A stretch of DNA of 6,199 nucleotides, from NCBI GenBank assembly GCA_016195115.1, contig JACQAI010000049.1:1-6199 (forward strand), written 5' to 3'. This stretch comes from Pseudomonadota bacterium (GTDB taxonomy: Bacteria > Pseudomonadota > Alphaproteobacteria > Elsterales > Elsteraceae). Made by a program: the position numbers and the translations under genes. Each line of letters begins with the position of its first letter. Position 1 is the stretch's first letter. Of this stretch, positions 1 to 6,056 are shown piece by piece. A model generated the notes under the pieces. That model searched no databases and was not told the DNA's origin. It worked only from the letters and a program-made list of their open reading frames with translations.

Positions 1-318
1 GATGCCCTTGGCGGTGTCCATCGGCGAACCGCCGCCGAGGGCGACCAGGCAATCGTAGTCGCGCTCGCGCACGCGCGCGACGCCGACCTCGAGCACGTCG
101 CTGGTCGGGTCGGGGACGGTATCGACAAAGAGCCCGTGATCGATCCCCGCGGCCTTGAGCTTGGCCGAGACCCGGTCGAGCGGGCCGCTCGACTGCATGA
201 ACTTGTCGCTGACCACCAGCGGGCGGGCACAGCCGAGCCGCTGCAGCACCGCGGCGATCTCGGCGCTGGCGCCGCCGCCGACGAGCATCAGGCGCGGCCC
301 CGTAATGCTGGCGATCAT
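1..318 (-). CDS. Iron-containing alcohol dehydrogenase, N-terminal part (runs off left edge)
   Basis: This is the first 106 codons of an NAD(P)-dependent, metal-containing alcohol dehydrogenase of the Fe-ADH/maleylacetate reductase superfamily, which interconverts alcohols and aldehydes or ketones in the cytoplasm. The reverse strand reads from ATG at 318 without a stop to base 1. Residues 10-50 form the first strand-helix unit, and the family nucleotide-binding signature LGGGSPMDTAKG sits at residues 94-105. The start is well supported by an AGGAGG ribosome binding site (rc of 324-329) 5 bases upstream. The metal-binding histidine/aspartate domain lies beyond the window, so neither the metal nor the substrate can be read. 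The gene is divergent from the small ORF/ubiX/ubiD genes and may share their control region. Maleylacetate reductase is the main alternative, since those enzymes share this N-terminal fold; that would also fit an aromatic-degradation setting. Confidence 0.9.
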   Translation of the reverse strand, partial: MIASITGPRLMLVGGGASAEIAAVLQRLGCARPLVVSDKFMQSSGPLDRVSAKLKAAGIDHGLFVDTVPDPTSDVLEVGVARVRERDYDCLVALGGGSPMDTAKGI

Positions 319-592
319 GCCGTCCTCCTGTCGCGATGCTGCGCGTCGGCTTCAATGATGCGCATCAAGTTGCGCGGTCCGGCGCATTGTTCCAGATAAA
401 TCGGCCGACGCAATGGAAACCGCAGACGTGCAATCGACTTGCCGGAGTTGCGAGCACTATATCCATTGCTTATCCCAAGCCTTATCCACAAGAATTTCAA
501 TCTAGGCTGGCCTCCCGGCTAGCGGACTGCCGCAAAATCGTCATAGGCTTTGCACGGGGAGAAGGCTTCCAAAACTGGCGAAGGTGCGGCTG
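319..592. other. Divergent intergenic region with AT-rich patch
   Basis: This 274-base region separates the leftward dehydrogenase from the rightward genes and should hold promoters for both. Bases 450-505 are clearly more AT-rich than the rest of the window. The heptamer CTTATCC occurs twice in tandem (469-475 and 481-487, 12 bases apart); the second copy begins TTATCCACA (482-490). A weak sigma-70-like pair, TTGCGA (448-453) and TATCCC (471-476) with a 17-base spacer, could serve the plus strand. No convincing minus-strand promoter was found. Short open frames here have no ribosome binding site and look like chance. Confidence 0.5.
482..490 (+). promoter_or_regulatory. DnaA-box-like 9-mer TTATCCACA
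   Basis: Bases 482-490 match the consensus DnaA box TTATNCACA exactly. A partial match, TTATCCCAA, lies 12 bases upstream at 470-478. The match is seen directly; binding is inference. One box without a cluster does not make an origin, but DnaA also acts as a transcription factor at isolated boxes upstream of genes. It may equally be a chance match in an AT-rich spacer. Confidence 0.3.
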
Positions 593-856
593 ATGACGAC
601 GCTCAACGCCTCGGCCGCCTTGGATGCTGACACCGAGACCGCCGATTTCGAGGAAGCCAAGCGGGTGATTCTCGCGGCGATCATGCGCTGCCTCGAGAGC
701 GGCATCGATCCGGCGCTGGTCTCGGCGGTGCTGATCGGCGCCGGCGTGAGCTGGTACAGCCGCTATCACGGCGAGGACGCGATCGTGCGCGTGCTGTCGC
801 AGACCGTCTCCGACATCAAGACCGGGCGCCACCGCGTCGATCGCTGGGCCCAGTAG
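593..856 (+). CDS. Small hypothetical protein, 87 aa, helical
   Basis: I do not recognise a named family. The protein is predicted mostly alpha-helical: an acidic N-terminus (residues 11-21, rich in Asp and Glu), a helix at about 18-36, a helix at about 39-58 containing [11 protein letters not shown], and a third at about 61-76, ending in a basic tail (KTGRHRVDR, 76-84). It has no signal peptide and no long enough hydrophobic stretch to span a membrane. The layout resembles short cytoplasmic alphaproteobacterial proteins of unknown function with a G-x-D-x-ALV core; that is an impression, not an assignment. ATG 593 is preferred because GAAGG (580-584) lies 8 bases upstream; GTG 584 in the same frame is possible. 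It is the first plus-strand gene, 91 bases before ubiX, and may be co-transcribed. Confidence 0.65.
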   Translation: MTTLNASAALDADTETADFEEAKRVILAAIMRCLESGIDPALVSAVLIGAGVSWYSRYHGEDAIVRVLSQTVSDIKTGRHRVDRWAQ

Positions 857-947
857 CGCCTCGAACACCGCCGTTGACCCACCGCGCTTGACGGGCGCGG
901 GGCGCGGTAATCATGCTCGCGCAGGCGGCATCGGGGCGGGTCGACAC

Positions 948-1580
948 GTGGCGGGCAGGCGGCGGCTCATCGTCGGGATCAGCGGGGCCTCGGGCACGAT
1001 CTACGGCGTGCGCGTGCTCGAAACGCTGCGGGCGGCCGGGGTCGAGACCCACCTCGTGATGACCAAGTCGGCCGAGACCACGCTCGCCTACGAGACCGGG
1101 CTCAAGGTCGCCGACGTCCATGGCCTGGCCGACATCGTGCACCCCAACACCGACATCGGCGCCTCGATCTCGTCGGGCTCGTTCAAGACCGCGGGCATGA
1201 TCGTCGCACCCTGCTCGATCCGCAGCCTGTCGGAGATCGCCCACGGCGTCACCGGCAGCCTGTTGAGCCGCGCCGCCGACGTCGTGCTCAAGGAGCGCCG
1301 CCGCCTGGTCCTGCTGGTGCGCGAGAGCCCGCTGCATCTCGGCCACCTGCGCAGCATGGCGGCGGTGACCGAGATGGGCGCAATCGTGCTGCCGCCGGTG
1401 CCGAGCTTCTACGCCAAGCCCCAGACCGTCGACGACATCGTCAACCACACGGTCGGCCGCGCGCTCGATCTGTTCGACATCGACAGCGGCCTGGTCCAGC
1501 GCTGGGGCGAGGACGCCGGCGAGGGCGCCAAGCCGGTGCGCCTGTTCCGCCGCGGCAAGACCGCGCCGGACCGCAAGTAA
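948..1580 (+). CDS. ubiX: UbiX/Pad1-type flavin prenyltransferase
   Basis: This enzyme attaches a dimethylallyl group to reduced FMN to make prenylated FMN, the cofactor of UbiD-type decarboxylases. At 210 aa it is close to the usual family size. The family pattern runs throughout: flavin-binding GISGASG (10-16), ISSGSFKT (74-81), PCS (88-90), [10 protein letters not shown] (109-118), [10 protein letters not shown] (125-134) and PPVPSFY (149-155). By my recollection of Pseudomonas UbiX (K129, R139, E140, Y169, R185, W200), the equivalents K115, R125, E126, Y155, R171 and W186 are all present at a constant offset of 14; Ser39 is replaced by Thr39. GTG 948 is chosen because the conserved domain begins at residue 7 and GGGGCGGG (933-940) lies upstream; the frame stays open back to TTG 888, but that stretch is Gly/Arg-rich and unlike the family. 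The ubiD-like gene follows after 2 bases. Confidence 0.93.
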   Translation: MAGRRRLIVGISGASGTIYGVRVLETLRAAGVETHLVMTKSAETTLAYETGLKVADVHGLADIVHPNTDIGASISSGSFKTAGMIVAPCSIRSLSEIAHGVTGSLLSRAADVVLKERRRLVLLVRESPLHLGHLRSMAAVTEMGAIVLPPVPSFYAKPQTVDDIVNHTVGRALDLFDIDSGLVQRWGEDAGEGAKPVRLFRRGKTAPDRK

Positions 1581-1582
1581 TC

Positions 1583-3031
1583 ATGGCCGCTGCGGCAATC
1601 CACGACCTGGCGGCGATCATCGACGAGCTCGACGCGCGCGGCCGCCTGGTGCGCGTGCGCTCGGAGGTCGATCCGACGTTCGACCTCGCAGGCCTGGCCG
1701 CCGAGTTCGAGGGCGGACCGCGCGCGGTGCTGTTCGAGAAGATCAAGGGCCACGCCCAGCCGGTGTTCACCGGGCTCTACTGGTCGCGCGAGCTGCTCGG
1801 CGACCTCCTGGGCAAGCCCGAGCGCGAGCTCCCGGCCCACGTCGCGAGCTGCATCAAGAACTGGCAACAGCGACCGATCGACCCGGTGGTGGTCGAGCGC
1901 GGGCCGGTGCTCGAGGTCACCGAGAACCGCGTCGACCTGGCGCAGCTGCCGATCCCGATCCACGCCGAGAAGGACGGCGGGCCCTATTTCGACGCCGCCG
2001 TGGTGATCGCGCGCGATCCCGAGACCGGCGTGCGCAACGCCTCGATCCAGCGTTTCCTGGTCACCGGCCCCGACACCATGGGGATCAACATCGACTCCGG
2101 GCGCCATCTCGAGCTCTACCTCAACAAGGCCGCCGAGCGCGGCCACGCCCTGCCCTTCACGCTCAATGTCGGGGTCGGCCCCGGGCTGCATTTCGCCGCC
2201 GCGACGCCGGCCGAGGCGGCGCCCGCCGACACCGACGAGCTCGGCATCGCGAGCGAGTTCCATGGCGCGCCGCTCGAGCTGGTGCGCGGCACCAAGTCCG
2301 GCGTCGAGATGGTCGCGCACGCGATGTACGCGCTCGAATGCGAGATGATCCCGGGCGAGCTGACCGAGGAAGGCCCGTTCGCCGAGGTCACCGGCTACTA
2401 CGCCAAGCGCGAGCCGCGCCCCAAGGTGCATGTGCGCGCGCTGCACCGCCGGCGCCACCCCATCTTTCACACCATCCTGTCCGGCAAGGAGGTCTACAAC
2501 TCGGTCGGGTTGTTGGGCGAGGCCAACGTGCTGAGCTTGCTGCAGCGCCAGGTGCCAGGCGTGCGCGACGTCTATTTCACCCACGGCGGCTCGGGCTTCT
2601 ACCACGCCGTCGTCGCGATGGCGCAGAAACGCGCCGGCTGGTCGAAGCAGGCGATCCTGGCGGCGTTCGCCGCGTTTCCGCCGCTCAAGATGGTCACCGT
2701 GGTCGACGACGACGTCGACATCCGCAACGCCAGCGACGTCGAATGGGCAATGTCGACGAGGCTTGATCCCCGTACCGGCATCATCACGATCGACAACATC
2801 TTCGGGCACGGGCTCAACCCGAGCTTCCCCGACTATCTCGGCGCCAAGGTCGGCTTCGACGCCACGCGCGCCTACCCGCACCGCTACGAGCACGAGCGCG
2901 CCTTCTACAAGAAGGTGTCGCCGGCCAAGTACGACATCGTCGTGCCCGAGGTGAAAGCCGCCAAGAAGCGCGCCAAGGCCAAAAAGAACGGCAACGGCGG
3001 CCCGGACGCGTCGGGCGGCGCCGCAATGTAG
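1583..3031 (+). CDS. UbiD-family prFMN-dependent decarboxylase
   Basis: This 482-residue cytoplasmic (de)carboxylase uses prenylated FMN to remove CO2 reversibly from aromatic or alpha,beta-unsaturated acids. The family catalytic Arg-Glu-Glu triad is present: R157 in NASIQRF, and E263 and E268 in EGPFAEVTGYY (263-273). Probable metal/phosphate ligands are N152, H175 and E219, matching N168, H191 and E233 of fungal Fdc1 by spacing. The length is normal and no internal block is missing. The usual GPFGE motif reads GPFAE here. A lysine-rich tail (458-468) followed by a Gly/Ala-rich end extends past the family core. The gene begins 2 bases after ubiX with only a poor ribosome site, which suggests translational coupling. 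The downstream importer and upstream dehydrogenase point to a degradative substrate rather than ubiquinone synthesis, but UbiD substrates cannot be read from sequence, so I give no gene symbol. Confidence 0.93.
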   Translation: MAAAAIHDLAAIIDELDARGRLVRVRSEVDPTFDLAGLAAEFEGGPRAVLFEKIKGHAQPVFTGLYWSRELLGDLLGKPERELPAHVASCIKNWQQRPIDPVVVERGPVLEVTENRVDLAQLPIPIHAEKDGGPYFDAAVVIARDPETGVRNASIQRFLVTGPDTMGINIDSGRHLELYLNKAAERGHALPFTLNVGVGPGLHFAAATPAEAAPADTDELGIASEFHGAPLELVRGTKSGVEMVAHAMYALECEMIPGELTEEGPFAEVTGYYAKREPRPKVHVRALHRRRHPIFHTILSGKEVYNSVGLLGEANVLSLLQRQVPGVRDVYFTHGGSGFYHAVVAMAQKRAGWSKQAILAAFAAFPPLKMVTVVDDDVDIRNASDVEWAMSTRLDPRTGIITIDNIFGHGLNPSFPDYLGAKVGFDATRAYPHRYEHERAFYKKVSPAKYDIVVPEVKAAKKRAKAKKNGNGGPDASGGAAM

Positions 3032-3033
3032 GC

Positions 3034-3069
3034 CGCCGCGACCCAAACTCCGTGTTTCCAGCCGCGGCG
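3034..3069 (+). terminator. Hairpin just after the ubiD-like gene, without a T-tract
   Basis: CGCCGCG (3034-3040) pairs with CGCGGCG (3063-3069), and an inner AAAC (3045-3048) can pair with GTTT (3054-3057). It starts 3 bases past the TAG stop. No run of T follows, so it is not a classical intrinsic terminator; it may protect the 3' end of the ubiX-ubiD message or be fortuitous in GC-rich DNA. Confidence 0.3.
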
Positions 3070-3084
3070 AATGAGCGCTCTGGA

Positions 3085-3160
3085 TTGTCCAAAGAAACCC
3101 GAATCGCTACCCTGGTCCGGGGGAAGCGGGATTTGTCGGGGGCTTCTCGGACTTAGAAGA
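3085..3160 (+). promoter_or_regulatory. Candidate promoter(s) for the ABC importer operon
   Basis: Two sigma-70-like pairs lie in the 189-base gap before the binding-protein gene. One is TTGTCC (3085-3090), a 17-base spacer, then TACCCT (3108-3113). The other is TTGTCG (3133-3138), a 16-base spacer, then TAGAAG (3155-3160). Either would leave a leader of roughly 50-100 bases, which contains a possible hairpin (3172-3178 with 3185-3191) before the ribosome site. The matches are partial, so this is a proposal; the gap itself suggests the importer has its own promoter. Confidence 0.3.
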
Positions 3161-3220
3161 AATCGCTCGGCCGGTTGCCGTGGGGCGACCGCCAGCCGGA
3201 GGCATTCCAGGGAGAACGCA

Positions 3221-4273
3221 ATGCTCAGCAACAAGATGATCGCCGCCGTGGCCGGCCTCGCGCTCGCCGCGGGCGCCGCGCAGGCTCAGGAGGTAAAGGT
3301 CGGCGTCGTGCTGCCTTATACCGGCATCGGCGCCGAGTTCGCCCAGCTGGCCGACCGCGGCATGGAGCTCTACCTCAAGCTCAACGCCGAGGCGGTGAAG
3401 CCCTACACGATCAAGATCATCAAGCGCGACGCCAAGAACCCGGGCGGCGCCGATGCCAAGATCGCGACCCAGGAGCTGCTCACGCAGGACAAGGTCGACG
3501 CCCTCGCGGGCTGGATCTATTCGCCCAACGCGATCGCGTCGGCGCCGATCGTCGCCGCGGGCAAGAAGCTCGCGGTGATCATGAATGCCGGCAGTCTCGC
3601 CGCGTTCCAGCGCGGCTTCGAGATCAACGGCGGCAAGGTGATCGATGCGATTCCCATGGGCGGCGCCGGCGCCGTACCGGACTTCACGCCGTTCTTCCAG
3701 CGCGTCAAGGACCAGAAGCCCGACGTGTTCTTCGTGTTCGTCCCGGCCGGCGACCATGCCGCCGCGATCGTCAAGACCTACGGCGCGCTCGGCATGCGCG
3801 CGGCCGGCATCAAGCTGATCGGCCCTGGCGACATCACCCAGGACACCAAGCTGCAGGCCATGGGCGAGGCCGCGGTCGGCCTCATCACCGTGCATCACTA
3901 TCATGCCGATCTCGACAATCCCGAGAACAAGCGCTTCGTCGCCGCCTGGAAGCAGCAGTTCGGCGCCGACTCGACGCCCGACTTCATGTCGGTGGGGGCC
4001 TATGACGGCATGGCGGCGATCGTCCACGCGATCCAGGCGACCAAGGGCAAGATGGACGGCGCCGCGGCCGTAAAATCGCTCGAGGGCTGGAAGTTCAACA
4101 GCCCGCGCGGCCCGATCGTGGTCGACCCGGCGACCCGCGACATCATCATGAACGAGTATCTGTCCGAAGTCGTCATGGTCAACGGCCGGCTGCATCAGAA
4201 GGTCATCGGTCAGATCGACCAGGTGAAGGACGTCTGCAAGGCCGAGAAGATCGGCCCCTGCGCCCCGAAGTGA
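3221..4273 (+). CDS. Liv-type ABC transporter substrate-binding protein with apparent internal deletion
   Basis: This periplasmic protein (350 aa) captures the ligand for the LivHMG importer encoded downstream. Residues 1-22 are a signal peptide with probable cleavage after AQA. Family landmarks follow: VKVGVVLPYTG (25-35), DALAG (93-97), PDFTPFFQRVKDQKPDVFFVFVPAG (starting at 153), GLITVHHY (220-227), VGAYDGM (258-264) and FNSPRGPI (292-299). ATG 3221 has a GGGAG ribosome site 6 bases upstream (3210-3214). The oddity is at residues 122-131: NAGSLAAFQR runs directly from the end of the first-lobe strand into the helix preceding GGKV. Relatives of about 390-400 aa normally carry some 45-50 residues here, including a SPY-x-x-R-x-S stretch and a VSDYxPG motif that form the crossover into lobe 2. 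The frame is intact. Ligand may be a branched-chain amino acid or an aromatic acid. Whether the protein folds is uncertain. Confidence 0.9.
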   Translation: MLSNKMIAAVAGLALAAGAAQAQEVKVGVVLPYTGIGAEFAQLADRGMELYLKLNAEAVKPYTIKIIKRDAKNPGGADAKIATQELLTQDKVDALAGWIYSPNAIASAPIVAAGKKLAVIMNAGSLAAFQRGFEINGGKVIDAIPMGGAGAVPDFTPFFQRVKDQKPDVFFVFVPAGDHAAAIVKTYGALGMRAAGIKLIGPGDITQDTKLQAMGEAAVGLITVHHYHADLDNPENKRFVAAWKQQFGADSTPDFMSVGAYDGMAAIVHAIQATKGKMDGAAAVKSLEGWKFNSPRGPIVVDPATRDIIMNEYLSEVVMVNGRLHQKVIGQIDQVKDVCKAEKIGPCAPK

Positions 4274-4300
4274 CCGACGCTGCGTAGCGGCTTCGGACCG

Positions 4301-4340
4301 GATCGTCGGCGTCGCCGCGCGTGCGGCGGCGCCGCCGATC
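4301..4340 (+). promoter_or_regulatory. Strong GC-rich stem-loop between binding protein and LivH
   Basis: Bases 4301-4318 pair with 4323-4340 across a GCGT tetraloop (4319-4322). Seventeen of 18 positions pair, counting one G-T wobble (4312/4329) and one T-C mismatch (4306/4335). The outer arms are GATCG and CGATC. No T-tract follows. It starts 27 bases after the binding-protein stop. Such stem-loops between binding-protein and permease genes are known in other ABC operons to protect the upstream message, so that binding protein is made in excess; that role is inferred here. Confidence 0.65.
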
Positions 4341-4365
4341 GCCGATGGCACGGGCAGGCCGTGAC

Positions 4366-5238
4366 GTGATCTTCGGCATCGATGTCGCCAGCATGGCCCT
4401 CGGCGGCATGGCCGCCGGCATGATCCTGTTCATCGTGTCGGTCGGGCTGTCGGTCACGATGGGCTTGATGGGCTTCGTCAATCTCGCGCATGGCGCGTTC
4501 GCCATGGTCGGCGGCTACGTCATCGTGCATGCCATGAAGTCCTGGGGCTTGCCGTTCGTGCCGGCGCTTGCCACCGGATGTCTGATCATCGCCGCCGCGA
4601 GCATCGTGCTCGAGCGGCTGCTCTACACGCGTCTCTATCGTGCGCCCGAGCTCGATCAGGTCCTGTTCACCATCGGGCTGGTGTTCATCACCATCGCGGC
4701 GGTGACGGTGCTGGTCGGCCCGGAGAACCAGCCCTTAACCTTGCCGAGCTGGTTGCAGGGTCAGGTCGATCTGGGCTTCACGACCTATCGCACCTACAGC
4801 ATCGCGCTGATCGTGGTCGGCAGCGCGCTCGCGCTCGGGCTGTGGCTTGGCTTCGAGCGCACGCGCCTCGGCGCGCAGATTCGCGCGACCGTCGACAACC
4901 GGCGCATGGCCGAGGCGGTCGGCATCAACATCGACCGCCTGTTCACGCTCACCTTCGCGGTCGGCAGCGGCATCGCCGCGCTCGGCGGCGGTCTCGGCGC
5001 CGAGTTCCTCGGGCTCGATCCGCAATATCCGCTCAAGTACCTGGTGTATTTCCTGATCGTGGTCGCGGTCGGCGGCCTCGGCCGCATCGCCGGCGTGTTC
5101 TGCGCGGCGCTGCTGATCGGCGTGCTCGATTTCGTGCTGAAGAAATACCTGCCGCAAGGCGGCACGCTGTTCATCTACGCGCTCACCATCCTGCTGCTGC
5201 TGTGGCGGCCGCAAGGTCTATTCGGGAAGGCATCATGA
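4366..5238 (+). CDS. livH: Branched-chain amino acid-type ABC transporter permease LivH
   Basis: One of two inner-membrane subunits forming the channel of the importer; it pairs with LivM and is driven by LivG-type ATPases. From GTG 4366 the protein has 290 aa, the usual family size, with about eight hydrophobic segments (near residues 13-31, 37-57, 63-82, 99-117, 146-163, 193-210, 225-240 and 268-280). Family motifs are intact: GLMGFVNLAHGAF (33-45), APELDQVLFTIG (93-104), the cytoplasmic ATPase-contacting loop beginning ERTRLGAQIRATVDN (164-178), and C-terminal WRPQGLFG (280-287). GTG 4366 is preferred because GGGCAGG (4352-4358) lies 7 bases upstream and homologues, as remembered, begin about 17 residues before GMILF. 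ATG 4345 in the same frame would add 7 residues but has no ribosome site and abuts a strong hairpin. Its stop overlaps the livM start by 4 bases. Confidence 0.93.
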   Translation: MIFGIDVASMALGGMAAGMILFIVSVGLSVTMGLMGFVNLAHGAFAMVGGYVIVHAMKSWGLPFVPALATGCLIIAAASIVLERLLYTRLYRAPELDQVLFTIGLVFITIAAVTVLVGPENQPLTLPSWLQGQVDLGFTTYRTYSIALIVVGSALALGLWLGFERTRLGAQIRATVDNRRMAEAVGINIDRLFTLTFAVGSGIAALGGGLGAEFLGLDPQYPLKYLVYFLIVVAVGGLGRIAGVFCAALLIGVLDFVLKKYLPQGGTLFIYALTILLLLWRPQGLFGKAS

Positions 5239-6056
5239 GCGGCGTCGCCTCTCGCCCGACCGAGCATCCGGCTGCGCTTGCGCTCGCTCACCGCCACCGG
5301 CTGCGCGTCTGGGAGGCGACCCCGTGGCTCATCGCGCTGGCGGTGTATTTCGCCTTTCCGACCTATCTGGCTTTCGCGACCGAGGTCCTGATCACGATCC
5401 TGTTCGCGATCTCCCTCGATCTCGCGCTCGGCTACGCCGGCATCGTCACGCTCGGCCACGCGGTGTTCTTCGGGGTCGGCGCCTATACCGTCGGCATCCT
5501 GGCCAAACAAGGCCTGTGGAGCGAGCCGATCACCGGACTGATACTGGCCGGCGGCGCGGCGGCGCTGATCGGCCTGGCCTCGGGGCGGGTGCTGTTGCGC
5601 ACCAGCGGCCTGACCCTGCTCATGCTCACGCTGTGCACGATGGCGCTGTTCGAGGAGGCGGCGAACATGGCCGCCGAGCTCACCGGCGGCTTCGACGGGC
5701 CGGTCAACACCCGCCTGGTCACCTGCTACGTCATCTCGGCGGCGATCGCCGGCATCGCGGGCGGCCTGTGGGCTCAGGCCAACGCCTACGTCAATCTGAG
5801 CACGCTCTCGCTCGACCGCGCCGCCACGGTGCTCATCATCCTCGTGCTGGGCGGCCATGGCCGTCTTTACGGCGCCTTCGTGGGCGCACTCGCCTACATG
5901 ACGCTGTCGCACTTCCTGTCGCAGCTTTATCCAACCGCGTGGCAGCTCGGGCTCGGCCTCCTGCTCGTGATCATCGCGCTGTTCGCGCGCAACGGCATCT
6001 GTGGGCTCGGCGAGACGCTGCTGCGCCGAATCAACCGGAAAGCCGCCGCGTCGTGA
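5235..6056 (+). CDS. livM: ABC transporter permease LivM with apparent internal deletion of coupling loop
   Basis: This is the second inner-membrane channel subunit, partner of LivH. The N-terminal half is typical: LDLALGYAGIVTLGHAVFFG (61-80) and LRTSGLTLLMLTLCTMAL (121-138), reaching TGGFDG (150-155). The C-terminal part is also typical: VISAAIAGIAGGLWAQANAY (166-185), ATVLIILVLGGHGRLYGAF (197-215) and PTAWQLGLGLLLV (233-245). At G155/P156 (base 5699/5700) the two are joined directly. Relatives of about 330 aa carry some 60-65 residues here: a short extramembrane segment, one membrane helix, and the SPFG...IR(D/E)N loop that docks the ATPase. This copy is 273 aa with an uninterrupted frame. 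The join would place the C-terminal half in inverted topology, so function is doubtful unless the loss is an assembly error. The start is fixed by the ATGA overlap with livH and by GGGAAGG (5224-5230). Confidence 0.9.
   Translation: MSGVASRPTEHPAALALAHRHRLRVWEATPWLIALAVYFAFPTYLAFATEVLITILFAISLDLALGYAGIVTLGHAVFFGVGAYTVGILAKQGLWSEPITGLILAGGAAALIGLASGRVLLRTSGLTLLMLTLCTMALFEEAANMAAELTGGFDGPVNTRLVTCYVISAAIAGIAGGLWAQANAYVNLSTLSLDRAATVLIILVLGGHGRLYGAFVGALAYMTLSHFLSQLYPTAWQLGLGLLLVIIALFARNGICGLGETLLRRINRKAAAS

Noticed and set aside
336..593. Possible 85-codon gene in the divergent intergenic region
   Set aside because: It starts close to the dehydrogenase ribosome site on the other strand, has no ribosome site of its own, and its composition is unlike the neighbouring genes.
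882..900. CCGCGC...GCGCGG inverted repeat before ubiX
   Set aside because: The stem is only 6 base pairs in GC-only sequence, which is expected by chance in DNA of this composition.
888..947. TTG 888 as the ubiX start
   Set aside because: It would add a Gly/Arg/His-rich 20-residue leader unlike UbiX proteins; GTG 948 has a purine-rich ribosome site and starts right before the conserved domain.
1409..3046. A 545-codon open frame on the minus strand opposite the ubiD-like gene
   Set aside because: It is antisense to a clear UbiD protein with catalytic motifs, is full of Arg/Asp/Gly/His-rich low-complexity text typical of GC-rich shadow frames, and matches no family.
4301..4340. The strong hairpin as an intrinsic terminator
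   Set aside because: No T-run follows it and it lies inside an operon whose downstream genes are tightly coupled, so a message-stability role is more likely than termination.
3107..4351. A 414-codon open frame on the minus strand opposite the binding-protein gene
   Set aside because: It is a shadow of the binding protein: no ribosome site, no recognisable domain, and composition expected from the reverse complement of GC-rich codons.
4578..5234. Open frame upstream of and in frame with livM that would give a 492-aa protein
   Set aside because: This stretch overlaps livH in another frame and reads as Arg/His-rich noise; the ATGA overlap and ribosome site at 5224-5237 fix the true livM start.
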